Part shown: piece after piece, positions 7,575 to 15,310 of the stretch
Position numbering within the stretch: position 1 is the stretch's first letter
How the letters are laid out: each line of letters starts with the position of its first letter
Assembly (NCBI GenBank): GCA_964430245.1
Contig: CAYSEW010000037.1
Location: forward strand, 1 to 23,110
Direction: 5' to 3'
Source: CAYSEW01 sp964430245
Lineage (GTDB): Bacteria > Bacteroidota > Bacteroidia > Flavobacteriales_D > Parvicellaceae
DNA: 23,110 bases
Translations under genes and position numbers: made by a program
Notes under the pieces: generated by a model
Told to the model about the DNA's origin: nothing
The model's database searches: none
What the model saw: only the letters and a program-made list of their open reading frames with translations

Positions 7575-10442
7575 CTATTTATTTTCCCAGTCGAACAATA
7601 ATGAAAAATAGATCATTCTGCCAACATATGGACCCCCATAAACTTGAAGAACTTTATTGTTCAATACATTTGATGCACCTGCTTTTGCAGTCAGATTAAA
7701 CCTGGGAATCTTTTTATTGATCTGAATATCTAGTAATGAATAGGTAGGTACATAACCAGTAAATTGTGGGGAGCCTTCGAAAATAAAACCTTCTATCCAT
7801 TTATAATTTATATTGAATCCTAGCCCCTTGATGTTTAAAGCATCAATGATTACATCTCTTCCACTAAATCCAATATTGAATTTATGTTCAGGGGTATTAT
7901 AAGCAGGGATAATAGGGTCATCACTTAGCTTATTGAGCTTATTCCATGAGTAATTGCTGTTAAATGCAAAATATTTCCCTATGTAATAATTAACGCCAAT
8001 AGAAAATCCTTGAGTGGTGATCTGTTCATTTGAATTAGTTGCAATTCTGTATGCTTGGATTCCTCTTGGTCTATATAATACAGTGTCAATCCAAAAGTCA
8101 ATCCCATTTTTATAGCCAATGAAATCTCGATACCAATTGAAATAGTAGCTAGCATCTACATAAACCTTATTAAAAAGAGTTGCCCTGTATCCTAGCTCTA
8201 TACATTTTACTTTTTCAGGTTTAATAGGATCAAGGTTATAGTAGTCTAATAATGATTCGTTGTTTCCAGAGGTTAAATAGTTAAGAAATGATTCAGGAGT
8301 AGCTAGTGAATCATAGCCACTAATATTACCTACTAATAACGCTCTTCCTACATTGTAATACATGTATTGATTGAGAAGGGTTGGATTTCTGATAGCAGAT
8401 GTAAATGTGGTTCTAAGAGTGTGATTTTCATTTGGTTGATAGATCAAGGATAAAGCTGGAGAAGGAAGTAGCTGAAAGTTTTGATTTTTATCTAGCCTTA
8501 ATGTTGTTTTTAATATGAGCTTATTGTCTAACATTTTTTTCTCTAATCCACCATAAACGCCAGCTTCTTTGTTGTAAATAACTACTCCATTTGTGTCACT
8601 GAACAATGAACCATCAGACCTTGGGCGATAGAGCCTTCCATTCATACCTATTGTAAATAAAGCAAAGTCCGTTTTGAATATTTTTTCAGCATGAAGGTGG
8701 TATAATGCAGATTTATCCTGAATTCTAGAGCCACCTTCTAAAAATGAGGTTTTTGAAGTAATGTCATTTAGCAGAGAATCAAATCTAGCAGTCCCAGGCT
8801 CATAAAAGTCTGAAGTTCCCTCTGGAGCATAAGCAGTATTTGCATAGTTAGCTGCTTCATTGTGCCATGCTATTAATGAGTCTTGATATTCTGCATAAAC
8901 TAATTCCATTAGATTATAATCGGGAGGGTGATTAGGTGGATTTGTTGTTGGATCATACCATGGTGTCCAATTAATTGATGGGTCAAGATCCCTTACTCTA
9001 TCGACAATATTATCCCACCAATATTCAGAATATATAGAAGACCATTGTACATTACTAGCAGCTGCATCTTGCATTAAAAAAGCGGTTAATACAGCATCAT
9101 AGGAGTTTCCTGCATCTTCGTGAGTAGCATATGCCCTAATGAAAAAGTCATCCTGTTTTTTAATTTCAAGTCTGTTCTGAAAAAACAAAATATCCTTCAA
9201 GCTGAAGCGATTATCACCTTGATAAACAGTAGTGCCAGTTCCAAAATTAGAAGAAGCAATCAGCTCAACATCTTCTTTTATTAGATAATGAAGGGCAAGT
9301 GCAGCTTTAAAATTTTCTGTATCATAGTCAACAACATCTTCTTCCCAGTAGCCTGTTCTGTGCCATCTTTTTAAGCCTGGTCTTTTCCAAAGACCAGCAG
9401 AGTCAATGTTTCCGGTTAGACCTGTAAGGCTGTTATTTATAGTGGGAGATAAATTTTCATCCCCATATCGATTAACAGCGTCATACCCTCCAGGATTGTT
9501 TTCATCTGTATCTAATCCAGCTACGGCATTAGAGTTATTAGCTACCCAGTCATAGGCATTCATGTAAAAGAGATTAAGCTTATAAGCAAATTTATTTTCT
9601 CCTTCTTTATTTTTAAAAACCTGAGCGTATCGAATAGCATATTCATTTAGCCCACGTTCACCTAACTTAACATTAGCAGAAAACCCGGGAAATAGAAAAG
9701 GATTTTTAGTGTGCATGCTTATAACTCCATTAAAAGCATTGGGTCCATAAAATGCTGAACTAGCACCAGAAACAATCTCTACTTTCATTAGATCTAGTTC
9801 AGAAGCACCTAAAAAATTCCCTAACGCAAAATTCAATCCAGGAGATGCGTTATCAACTCCATCAATGATCTGCAACGAACGAACGGGAGATGTGCTGTTA
9901 AATCCCCTGGTGTTTACAACCCTGAACCCCAAACTTGCAGAAGTAAGATCAACACCTTTTAAATGGCTTAACCCCTCATAAAAATTAGTGGCAGGTGTCT
10001 CTTTTATTCCATTGATGGACATAGTTTCTACAGTAAGAGGAGATTCCTTTATTTTTTCACTTATCCCACTAGAAACCTCAACAGCTTCTAATTCTGTAGA
10101 TGAATTAATAAGCTTGATCTTAAGCTTATCAATGGATGATTTAACAGTGATATTATATAGCTCATAACCCATGTATGAAACTTCAAGATCTAGAGGTAAT
10201 GGAAGTTCTGTTTTTAAAATAAAATCTCCATTGATGTCCGTTACACATCCAGTGCTAGTGCCTTTTATTTTAATCGTTGCTCCTATAAGATCTTCTCCTG
10301 TTTCTTTATCTTTAATACTACCATTAATAGTGGTTTGAGAATTAATACTGAAAATAAATAAAGTATTTATAATTATTAAGGAACAAAAAGCCTTTATAAA
10401 TAAAGTATGAAAAAATTTAGATGTATGAATTTTGCTTCTCAT
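7575..10442 (-). CDS. TonB-dependent outer-membrane receptor with CarboxypepD_reg-like domain
   Basis: The 955-residue protein has an N-terminal export signal ending near SINSQ. Residues about 37-115 form a carboxypeptidase-regulatory-like domain (INGSIKDKETGEDLIGATIKIKG is its typical opening). A TonB-box-like ELEAVEVSSG follows at 117-126. The plug domain spans about 130-245 with GFNSTSPVRSLQIIDGVD and VEIVSGASSAFYGPNAFNGV, and a long beta-barrel ends in RMIYFSLLFDW. The family imports bulky or scarce substrates across the outer membrane using TonB energy. There is no SusD-type lipoprotein next to it, so it is not a typical SusCD pair. The exported hydrolase-like gene downstream may act on the same substrate. 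A -7 promoter element lies about 25 bases upstream, which suggests separate transcription from the ABC ATPase gene. Confidence 0.94.
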   Translation of the reverse strand: MRSKIHTSKFFHTLFIKAFCSLIIINTLFIFSINSQTTINGSIKDKETGEDLIGATIKIKGTSTGCVTDINGDFILKTELPLPLDLEVSYMGYELYNITVKSSIDKLKIKLINSSTELEAVEVSSGISEKIKESPLTVETMSINGIKETPATNFYEGLSHLKGVDLTSASLGFRVVNTRGFNSTSPVRSLQIIDGVDNASPGLNFALGNFLGASELDLMKVEIVSGASSAFYGPNAFNGVISMHTKNPFLFPGFSANVKLGERGLNEYAIRYAQVFKNKEGENKFAYKLNLFYMNAYDWVANNSNAVAGLDTDENNPGGYDAVNRYGDENLSPTINNSLTGLTGNIDSAGLWKRPGLKRWHRTGYWEEDVVDYDTENFKAALALHYLIKEDVELIASSNFGTGTTVYQGDNRFSLKDILFFQNRLEIKKQDDFFIRAYATHEDAGNSYDAVLTAFLMQDAAASNVQWSSIYSEYWWDNIVDRVRDLDPSINWTPWYDPTTNPPNHPPDYNLMELVYAEYQDSLIAWHNEAANYANTAYAPEGTSDFYEPGTARFDSLLNDITSKTSFLEGGSRIQDKSALYHLHAEKIFKTDFALFTIGMNGRLYRPRSDGSLFSDTNGVVIYNKEAGVYGGLEKKMLDNKLILKTTLRLDKNQNFQLLPSPALSLIYQPNENHTLRTTFTSAIRNPTLLNQYMYYNVGRALLVGNISGYDSLATPESFLNYLTSGNNESLLDYYNLDPIKPEKVKCIELGYRATLFNKVYVDASYYFNWYRDFIGYKNGIDFWIDTVLYRPRGIQAYRIATNSNEQITTQGFSIGVNYYIGKYFAFNSNYSWNKLNKLSDDPIIPAYNTPEHKFNIGFSGRDVIIDALNIKGLGFNINYKWIEGFIFEGSPQFTGYVPTYSLLDIQINKKIPRFNLTAKAGASNVLNNKVLQVYGGPYVGRMIYFSLLFDWENK

Positions 10443-10466
10443 TAATTAGCTAAGTGTTTTTTATTT

Positions 10467-10474
10467 CAAAGATA
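10467..10474 (-). promoter_or_regulatory. Putative -7 promoter element for the TonB receptor / hydrolase unit
   Basis: The minus strand reads TATCTTTG, a perfect match to TAnnTTTG, 24 bases before the receptor ATG and within the 60-base gap after the ABC ATPase gene. No good -33 TTTG was found at standard spacing. The position is the main support. Confidence 0.4.
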
Positions 10475-10502
10475 TTTATAACCTTGATTATTTAGTGTAA
10501 AA

Positions 10503-12488
10503 TTAAGCAACAATACCCTTTGGGATTGAAGAGATTAATTTTTTCGTGTATTTATTCTTTGGATTAGCGTAAATTTCTTCTCCTATTCCTTCTTCAATGA
10601 TTTTCCCATCTTTCATTACTAATATTCTATCACTCATGAACTTAACAACTGAAAGGTCATGGGAAATAAATATATATGTGAGTCCAAATTCATCTCTTAG
10701 AGAATTTAATAGATTGAGCACTTCTGCTTGGACAGATACATCTAACGCTGACACAGACTCATCACAAAGTATGAACTTTGGCTGAAGGGCTAATGCCCTG
10801 GCAATACAAATCCTCTGTCTTTGACCACCAGAAAACTCATGAGGGTACCTATAAAAAGAATCTTCCTGAATACCTACCTTATACAATAATGAAAGGACTT
10901 CCTGTTTTCTTTGAAGATCATTGTCATATACACCATGAACTCTCATAGGTTCCATAATTGCTTCACCAATAAAAATCTTTGGATTTAAGGACCCGTAAGG
11001 ATCTTGAAAGATAATTTGCATGTCCTTCCTTAAGGGACGCATTTTTTTTGATGTATAATTAGTGATGTTTTTGTCATTAAACATAATCTCTCCTGAGCTA
11101 GCATCTATTAATTTTAAAATAGCCCTGCCTAAGGTAGTCTTTCCACATCCAGATTCTCCAACTAAACCTAAAGTTTCTCCAGGATATACTTTAAGAGAAA
11201 CATTATCAACTGCTTTTACATAATCTACAGGCTTTCCAAATAAATTCTTTTTTATAGGAAAGTGTTTAGATAAATTGGTGACTTGAATTAACGGGTCCTG
11301 CTTGTATAAAATATTATTTCTAAGCGCAATTTCTTCAGGACTAGTTTTTAATTTATTAATAACATCTTTAACCGAGAAATTAACATCACCTAAAAAGCCA
11401 TCTTCATCTCTTTCTAAAAAATGTTTTCTTGTAGGAAGTTCACGTAATTTCACATTTAATGGTGGCCTACATGCTAATAACCCTCTAGTATAAGGATGTT
11501 TAGGATGATTGTAAACTTCAGCAACTTCTCCTCTTTCTACTATTTTCCCTTTATACATTACTAATATTTGATCTGCAAATTCAGCAACTAAGCCTAAATC
11601 ATGAGAAATAAATATTATACCCATGTTAAATTCTTGTTGAATTTCTTTAAGTAATTCGATAATTGTTTTTTGAACTGTTACATCAAGTGCTGTAGTAGGT
11701 TCATCTGCAATTAAAATAGATGGGTTACAAGATAAGGCCATTGCTATTAACACCCTTTGCTTTTGCCCTCCTGAAATCTCATGAGGATAACTATCAAAAA
11801 GATCTAAAGGTCTAGGTAGTTTTACTTTTTTAAATAGCTGAAGGGCACGCATTTTCGCTTCTCTTTCTCTTTTGGAAAGTGATTTTTTCTTAATAATTAG
11901 CACCTTGATGTGTAAAGAATGAAAAGCTAAAAATATTTTACGGGTTTTTAGAATAATCTTGCTACTTAAAAGAAAGAGTCCTTTAAATGGTAATATCGCA
12001 ATTAAAAGTAGATAGTAAAGAATTGGCTTAACAAAGTTGAGCAATAATAAAAATACCCTTTCAGTAAATAAAGAAATTACATTTTGTTGAGTCAAGTCCT
12101 TTTGATGCAATAAAATAGCTTCAGTTACCTGCTCTCCACATTTCATTACTGGATTCATGGCAGTCATGGGCTCTTGAAAGATCATGGCAATTTCATTTCC
12201 TCGGTATTTTTGCATTTCCTTTTCATTTCGATCCACAAAATCGACAATACTACCATCTTTTTCATAATATAGAATTTCTCCAGATGTAATTATGCCATTA
12301 GCACCAGGTAAAAGCTTTAAAGCTGATAATGATGTGATTGATTTCCCTGATCCAGACTCTCCAACTATTCCAACAGTTTCCCCCTTATTAAGAGAAAAGC
12401 TAATATTATCTACTGCTTTTTTAGAACTACCAGCTACATTAAATTCTGTAGTAAGGTTGTTTACTGATAATAAAATATCGTTAGGCAT
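10503..12488 (-). CDS. Fused dipeptide/oligopeptide ABC transporter ATPase (DppD-DppF / GsiA type)
   Basis: The 661-residue protein contains two complete ABC ATPase halves. Half one has Walker A GESGSGKS at 43-50, Q-loop Gln105, signature ISGGQ at 238-242, Walker B LIADEP ending at 264 and switch His296, followed by the oligopeptide-family C-terminal motif HPYTRGLL near 331. Half two has Walker A GESGCGKT at 444-451, Gln495, FSGGQ at 552-556, Walker B ILCDE ending at Glu577 and His610. Such fused ATPases drive peptide import through separate permease and binding proteins, none of which is encoded here. Residues about 133-204 do not belong to the standard fold: they insert a strongly hydrophobic, then basic segment between the Q-loop and the first signature motif. 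All ATP-binding motifs look intact, so this is not a simple frameshift. Confidence 0.92.
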   Translation of the reverse strand: MPNDILLSVNNLTTEFNVAGSSKKAVDNISFSLNKGETVGIVGESGSGKSITSLSALKLLPGANGIITSGEILYYEKDGSIVDFVDRNEKEMQKYRGNEIAMIFQEPMTAMNPVMKCGEQVTEAILLHQKDLTQQNVISLFTERVFLLLLNFVKPILYYLLLIAILPFKGLFLLSSKIILKTRKIFLAFHSLHIKVLIIKKKSLSKREREAKMRALQLFKKVKLPRPLDLFDSYPHEISGGQKQRVLIAMALSCNPSILIADEPTTALDVTVQKTIIELLKEIQQEFNMGIIFISHDLGLVAEFADQILVMYKGKIVERGEVAEVYNHPKHPYTRGLLACRPPLNVKLRELPTRKHFLERDEDGFLGDVNFSVKDVINKLKTSPEEIALRNNILYKQDPLIQVTNLSKHFPIKKNLFGKPVDYVKAVDNVSLKVYPGETLGLVGESGCGKTTLGRAILKLIDASSGEIMFNDKNITNYTSKKMRPLRKDMQIIFQDPYGSLNPKIFIGEAIMEPMRVHGVYDNDLQRKQEVLSLLYKVGIQEDSFYRYPHEFSGGQRQRICIARALALQPKFILCDESVSALDVSVQAEVLNLLNSLRDEFGLTYIFISHDLSVVKFMSDRILVMKDGKIIEEGIGEEIYANPKNKYTKKLISSIPKGIVA

Positions 12489-12506
12489 AAATAATTATTG
12501 GCTTTG

Positions 12507-12535
12507 AAAATATACTTTATTAGTTTATGTTCCAA
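12507..12535 (-). promoter_or_regulatory. Possible promoter of the ABC ATPase gene
   Basis: On the minus strand a TTG (12533-12535) is followed after 18 bases by TATATTTT (12507-12514), close to the Bacteroidota -33/-7 pair but with T for the final G. It lies 18 bases before the ATG at 12488. The match is imperfect, in very AT-rich DNA. Confidence 0.25.
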
Positions 12536-12600
12536 TATATAATCTTTTTATAAAATATATAACTAATTCCTTGATGATTTAATATATAAATGAAAACAAT

Positions 12601-12608
12601 TACCTTTG
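12601..12608 (+). promoter_or_regulatory. Putative -7 promoter element of the ferritin gene
   Basis: The sequence TACCTTTG matches TAnnTTTG exactly and ends 12 bases before the ferritin ATG at 12621. Only a very short A-rich leader (AAGTAAAAAAAG) would follow. No TTG lies at ideal spacing; the nearest is at 12571-12573, 27 bases upstream. No Fur box could be recognised. Confidence 0.35.
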
Positions 12609-12620
12609 AAGTAAAAAAAG

Positions 12621-13130
12621 ATGTTAAAATCTAAAATTGAAAAAGCGTTAAATAAGCAAGTTGAATTAGAAGCTTCGTCTTCTCAATTCTATTTATCTAT
12701 GGCATCCTGGACAGAGGCTAAAGGCCTTACAGGAACTTCTAATTTTTTATATCACCATAGTGAAGAAGAGAGGATGCATATGCTTAAATTAATTAAATTC
12801 ATTAACGAAAGAGGAGGAACGTCAATTATCCCCGCATTAGTAAAGCCCCCGGTTTCTTTTGATTCGTTAAAAAGTGTTTTTGAATCTTTGCTTGAACATG
12901 AATTGAATGTAACAGATAGTATAAACAATGTTGTTGACCTATGTCTAAAGGAAAAAGATTATACAACTCATAATTTTATGCAGTGGTATGTGGCTGAACA
13001 ATTAGAAGAAGAAGCACTTGCTCGAACAATTTTAGATAAATTAAATATGATTGGTAATGATAAGGGTGGCTTATATATGTTTGATAGAGATCTTGATCAA
13101 ATGGTGAAAGAAATGTCAGAGGTGAAATAA
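12621..13130 (+). CDS. ftnA: Non-haem ferritin (FtnA type)
   Basis: The 169-residue protein matches the bacterial ferritin family in length and sequence. All ferroxidase-centre ligands known from E. coli FtnA are present at the same numbers: Glu17, Glu50, His53, Glu94, Gln127 and Glu130. It should oxidise Fe(II) and store it as ferric mineral inside a 24-subunit cytoplasmic shell. The conserved phrases include SEEERMHM around 47-54, NFMQWYVAEQLEEE at 118-131 and the C-terminal GGLYMFDRDL. There is no haem-binding bacterioferritin Met and no signal peptide. The ATG is preceded by an A-rich stretch and not by a Shine-Dalgarno sequence, as is usual in this phylum. It is transcribed away from the ABC ATPase gene, with 132 bases between the two starts. 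Confidence 0.97.
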   Translation: MLKSKIEKALNKQVELEASSSQFYLSMASWTEAKGLTGTSNFLYHHSEEERMHMLKLIKFINERGGTSIIPALVKPPVSFDSLKSVFESLLEHELNVTDSINNVVDLCLKEKDYTTHNFMQWYVAEQLEEEALARTILDKLNMIGNDKGGLYMFDRDLDQMVKEMSEVK

Positions 13131-13185
13131 ATTTTGGCATTTTATTTGAAGCAACCTTTTTAAAACAAGGAGCTTTTAATACTTA

Positions 13186-13590
13186 ATGTATAAATATTTA
13201 ATAATAAGTTTGTTTTTATGCTCTTTTATAGGAGTAAAGGAATATAGTGCTCAATATAGAGATCCATTTTCAGAAAAAGTAAAAAAGAAAAGGATTAAAA
13301 AAAAGAATGGTAAAGGGTTATTTACTAGCAACAAAAAAAGAAACAAAAAATTAAAAAACGGAAATGACCCATTTGTTGCTAATTATGATAATAAGGGTGT
13401 TATAGGCTTAAATTCTGACCCCTTTACTTCTAAAGGCAGGTCTAAGTATAAGCCAACAGGGGTAGATAAAAAATCATTTAGTAAGAAGCAAAGAAAAAAA
13501 GCGTACAATAGAAAATATAATGTTAAAAATAAACGGAATAAAGAGGCGGAAAAAAGCAGAAATAATTATATTAGAATTAGATATAAATAA
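13186..13590 (+). CDS. Small, highly basic exported protein with three DPF motifs
   Basis: I do not recognise this 134-residue protein. It has an N-terminal hydrophobic signal (MYKYLIISLFLCSFIG, with likely cleavage after YSAQ). The mature part is dominated by Lys, Arg and Asn, including the basic runs KVKKKRIKKK, KKRNKK and KKQRKK, and should be disordered and strongly positively charged. The tripeptide DPF recurs at residues 26-28, 61-63 and 78-80, each in a similar short setting (YRDPFSEK, GNDPFVAN, NSDPFTSK). Similar Lys-rich exported proteins occur in Bacteroidota, often near ferritins or envelope genes, without known function. Binding to polyanions such as nucleic acid, lipopolysaccharide or exopolysaccharide would fit the charge but is inference. 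It lies 55 bases after the ferritin gene. Confidence 0.78.
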   Translation: MYKYLIISLFLCSFIGVKEYSAQYRDPFSEKVKKKRIKKKNGKGLFTSNKKRNKKLKNGNDPFVANYDNKGVIGLNSDPFTSKGRSKYKPTGVDKKSFSKKQRKKAYNRKYNVKNKRNKEAEKSRNNYIRIRYK

Positions 13591-13683
13591 GAGTAAAGAG
13601 TTTTTAAGCTAGATTTACTATTTGTTTTTATTAGAGTATATATAGAAAGTTATGAAACTACAAATACCCCAAAATAGTAAAAG

Positions 13684-14223
13684 TTGTTAATTGGAATTAA
13701 AATAGCATCTTTTCTTATGGCATTTTCATTGTCAACAGCATTTGGGCAACCTAATTCTTTTGATGATGCTGCCAAAACCCAAGCAAAAAAAATGTCTAGA
13801 ATGGTTTTTTTCATGATGAAATATACAGATTGGCCTAAGAATCATAAAAGTGGAGATTTTGTAATAGGAGTATATGGGGATGAGGTTTTATATAAGGAAG
13901 TTTCTTCTAGCTATAATGGCACCTCTACTGGGAGTCAGAAAATAAAAGTAGTAAGATACATAAGTGTAAATGAAATTTCTGATTGTCATTTGCTCTATAT
14001 AGCGGGGTCAAAGAGTAATTATATGGATCAAATAAATAAAAAAGTAGATCACAATAAAACATTATTAATCACTAATAAATCAGGACTTTTAGATAAAGGG
14101 CCGACTATAAATTTTGTTCCTGTAAATGGAAGGATGAAATGGGAATTAAATTTAACGAAAGCAAAAAAATATAATTTCATAATTGGCGAGGATTTAAAAA
14201 GGAGTGCTCATAAGACTATATGA
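13684..14223 (+). CDS. YfiR family periplasmic protein (DUF4154), TTG start
   Basis: The 179-residue protein fits the YfiR/DUF4154 family along its length: signal peptide ending SLSTAFGQ, the opening helix and strand MVFFMMKYTDWP, FVIGVYGD, a central CHLLYI strand, then LLITNKSGLLDKGPTINFV and the closing helix GEDLKRSA. In Pseudomonas, YfiR is a periplasmic inhibitor of the membrane cyclase YfiN (HAMP plus GGDEF). Here two membrane signalling proteins lie downstream, so an analogous inhibitory role is plausible. The start is odd: an in-frame TAA at 13678-13680 leaves TTG at 13684 as the first usable codon, and the first ATG (13717) would cut the signal peptide short. The gene overlaps the next by four bases (ATGA at 14220-14223), implying translational coupling. 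Confidence 0.88.
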   Translation: MLIGIKIASFLMAFSLSTAFGQPNSFDDAAKTQAKKMSRMVFFMMKYTDWPKNHKSGDFVIGVYGDEVLYKEVSSSYNGTSTGSQKIKVVRYISVNEISDCHLLYIAGSKSNYMDQINKKVDHNKTLLITNKSGLLDKGPTINFVPVNGRMKWELNLTKAKKYNFIIGEDLKRSAHKTI

Positions 14224-15284
14224 TAAGATGGGTTAACATATTATTGATTTGTACTGCACTTCCAGTTTTTGTGTCTGGTCAGAGCTTAAGGTGCATCTAT
14301 GAAGATATGGCCCTTAAATATTATCAAGAAAATGACTTTTTAAAAGCAAAAGCTTACAGTGACAGCACATTGTCTGAATGTCCAGAGCTTTTCGATAATG
14401 ACTATGTTTGGCATGTTAGAGGATATATTATGTACAAAGTGTTTTTTAAAGTAGATAATAGATCTATTGAGTCTTCAGCAAGAGAAGAGTCTTTAGAAGC
14501 TTTTTATAGATCAATAACACTAGACAGCTTAAAAGAAGAGCAGGTAGCTGAATCTAAAAGGGCAATTAATCAAATTGCAATAACATATTGGAATGATGCA
14601 GCAAATGCATTGAGAGACACAAATTCTTTTGACCAGGCGATTGACTTTTTTAATAAGTTTAAAAAAGCTAAACAGATAAATTCATCAAATCATGACTTGT
14701 CTAAATATGACATTGCTTTTTATAAATCGTTAGGGAATCAATATCGTACCAAGTACAATAACAATAAAAAGTTATATAAAGAGTACATAGATCTTGCAAT
14801 AAATTCTTACAAAAAAGTTTTAGAAATTGACAGCATGGAATACAGTGCTAATTTTAATTTAGGGGGTGTCTATCATAATTTAGCAGTTGATATTATCCTT
14901 AATGAAATAGAACAGGCGGAAGACCTTGAATTGTTTTTTATGTTAGAAGAAAAAACAATTGAGTATTTTAATCATGCCTTACCGTATTTAAAAAATGCAT
15001 ATTTAGTACAACCTCAAAACAAACAGGTTGTTCATGGTATGGCAGCAGTATACTTAAGCTTACATGACGATGAGAAGCATCTCCTTTATATGAATAGATT
15101 AAAAGAGCTTCAGGAATTAGAAAAGCAAAAAACTAACCCTACTTATTCATCTTGGGATTCTAATTATCAATACGCTATAGGAGATGTTGTTGAATATGCT
15201 GGATCATTTTATAAAGCTGTAACAGATTCAATAGGAGTAGCTCCCAATAGCTCTAGTTCGGATTGGGAAAAGATTCAAGAATAA
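14220..15284 (+). CDS. Exported TPR protein with C-terminal CBM5/12-like module
   Basis: The 354-residue protein has a signal peptide (MIRWVNILLICTALPVFVSGQ) and a helical body of tetratricopeptide-like repeats, the clearest being around residues 28-60, 128-152, 186-220 and 245-292 (for example EYIDLAINSYKKVLEIDSMEYSANFNLGGVYHNLA). From about residue 310 to 351 a separate short module appears: SSWDSNYQYAIGDVVEYAGSF followed by Y-x-A, a Pro/Ser turn and DWEKI. The spacing W, Y, GD-V-Y-G, Y-x-A, W is that of carbohydrate-binding families 5/12. The TPR part probably binds a protein partner in the periplasm and the module could tether to glycan. It sits between the YfiR gene (4-base overlap) and the HAMP-SpoIIE gene (26-base gap), so it likely belongs to the same signalling operon. 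Confidence 0.86.
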   Translation: MIRWVNILLICTALPVFVSGQSLRCIYEDMALKYYQENDFLKAKAYSDSTLSECPELFDNDYVWHVRGYIMYKVFFKVDNRSIESSAREESLEAFYRSITLDSLKEEQVAESKRAINQIAITYWNDAANALRDTNSFDQAIDFFNKFKKAKQINSSNHDLSKYDIAFYKSLGNQYRTKYNNNKKLYKEYIDLAINSYKKVLEIDSMEYSANFNLGGVYHNLAVDIILNEIEQAEDLELFFMLEEKTIEYFNHALPYLKNAYLVQPQNKQVVHGMAAVYLSLHDDEKHLLYMNRLKELQELEKQKTNPTYSSWDSNYQYAIGDVVEYAGSFYKAVTDSIGVAPNSSSSDWEKIQE

Positions 15285-15310
15285 TTATTTTTACATTCTA
15301 AATAAAACTC

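Noticed and set aside
11877..12092. Frameshift or inserted mobile element in the ABC ATPase gene
   Set aside because: The frame is kept on both sides, the flanking motifs are intact, and no inverted or direct repeats were seen at the borders; it is treated as an in-frame insertion.
10597..12507. Short plus-strand frames opposite the ABC ATPase
   Set aside because: They are shadows of a gene with complete ATPase motifs in both halves.
13140..13180. Imperfect inverted repeat between ferritin and the basic protein gene (AAGC...GCTT)
   Set aside because: The stem is interrupted and has no clear T tract, so a terminator cannot be claimed.
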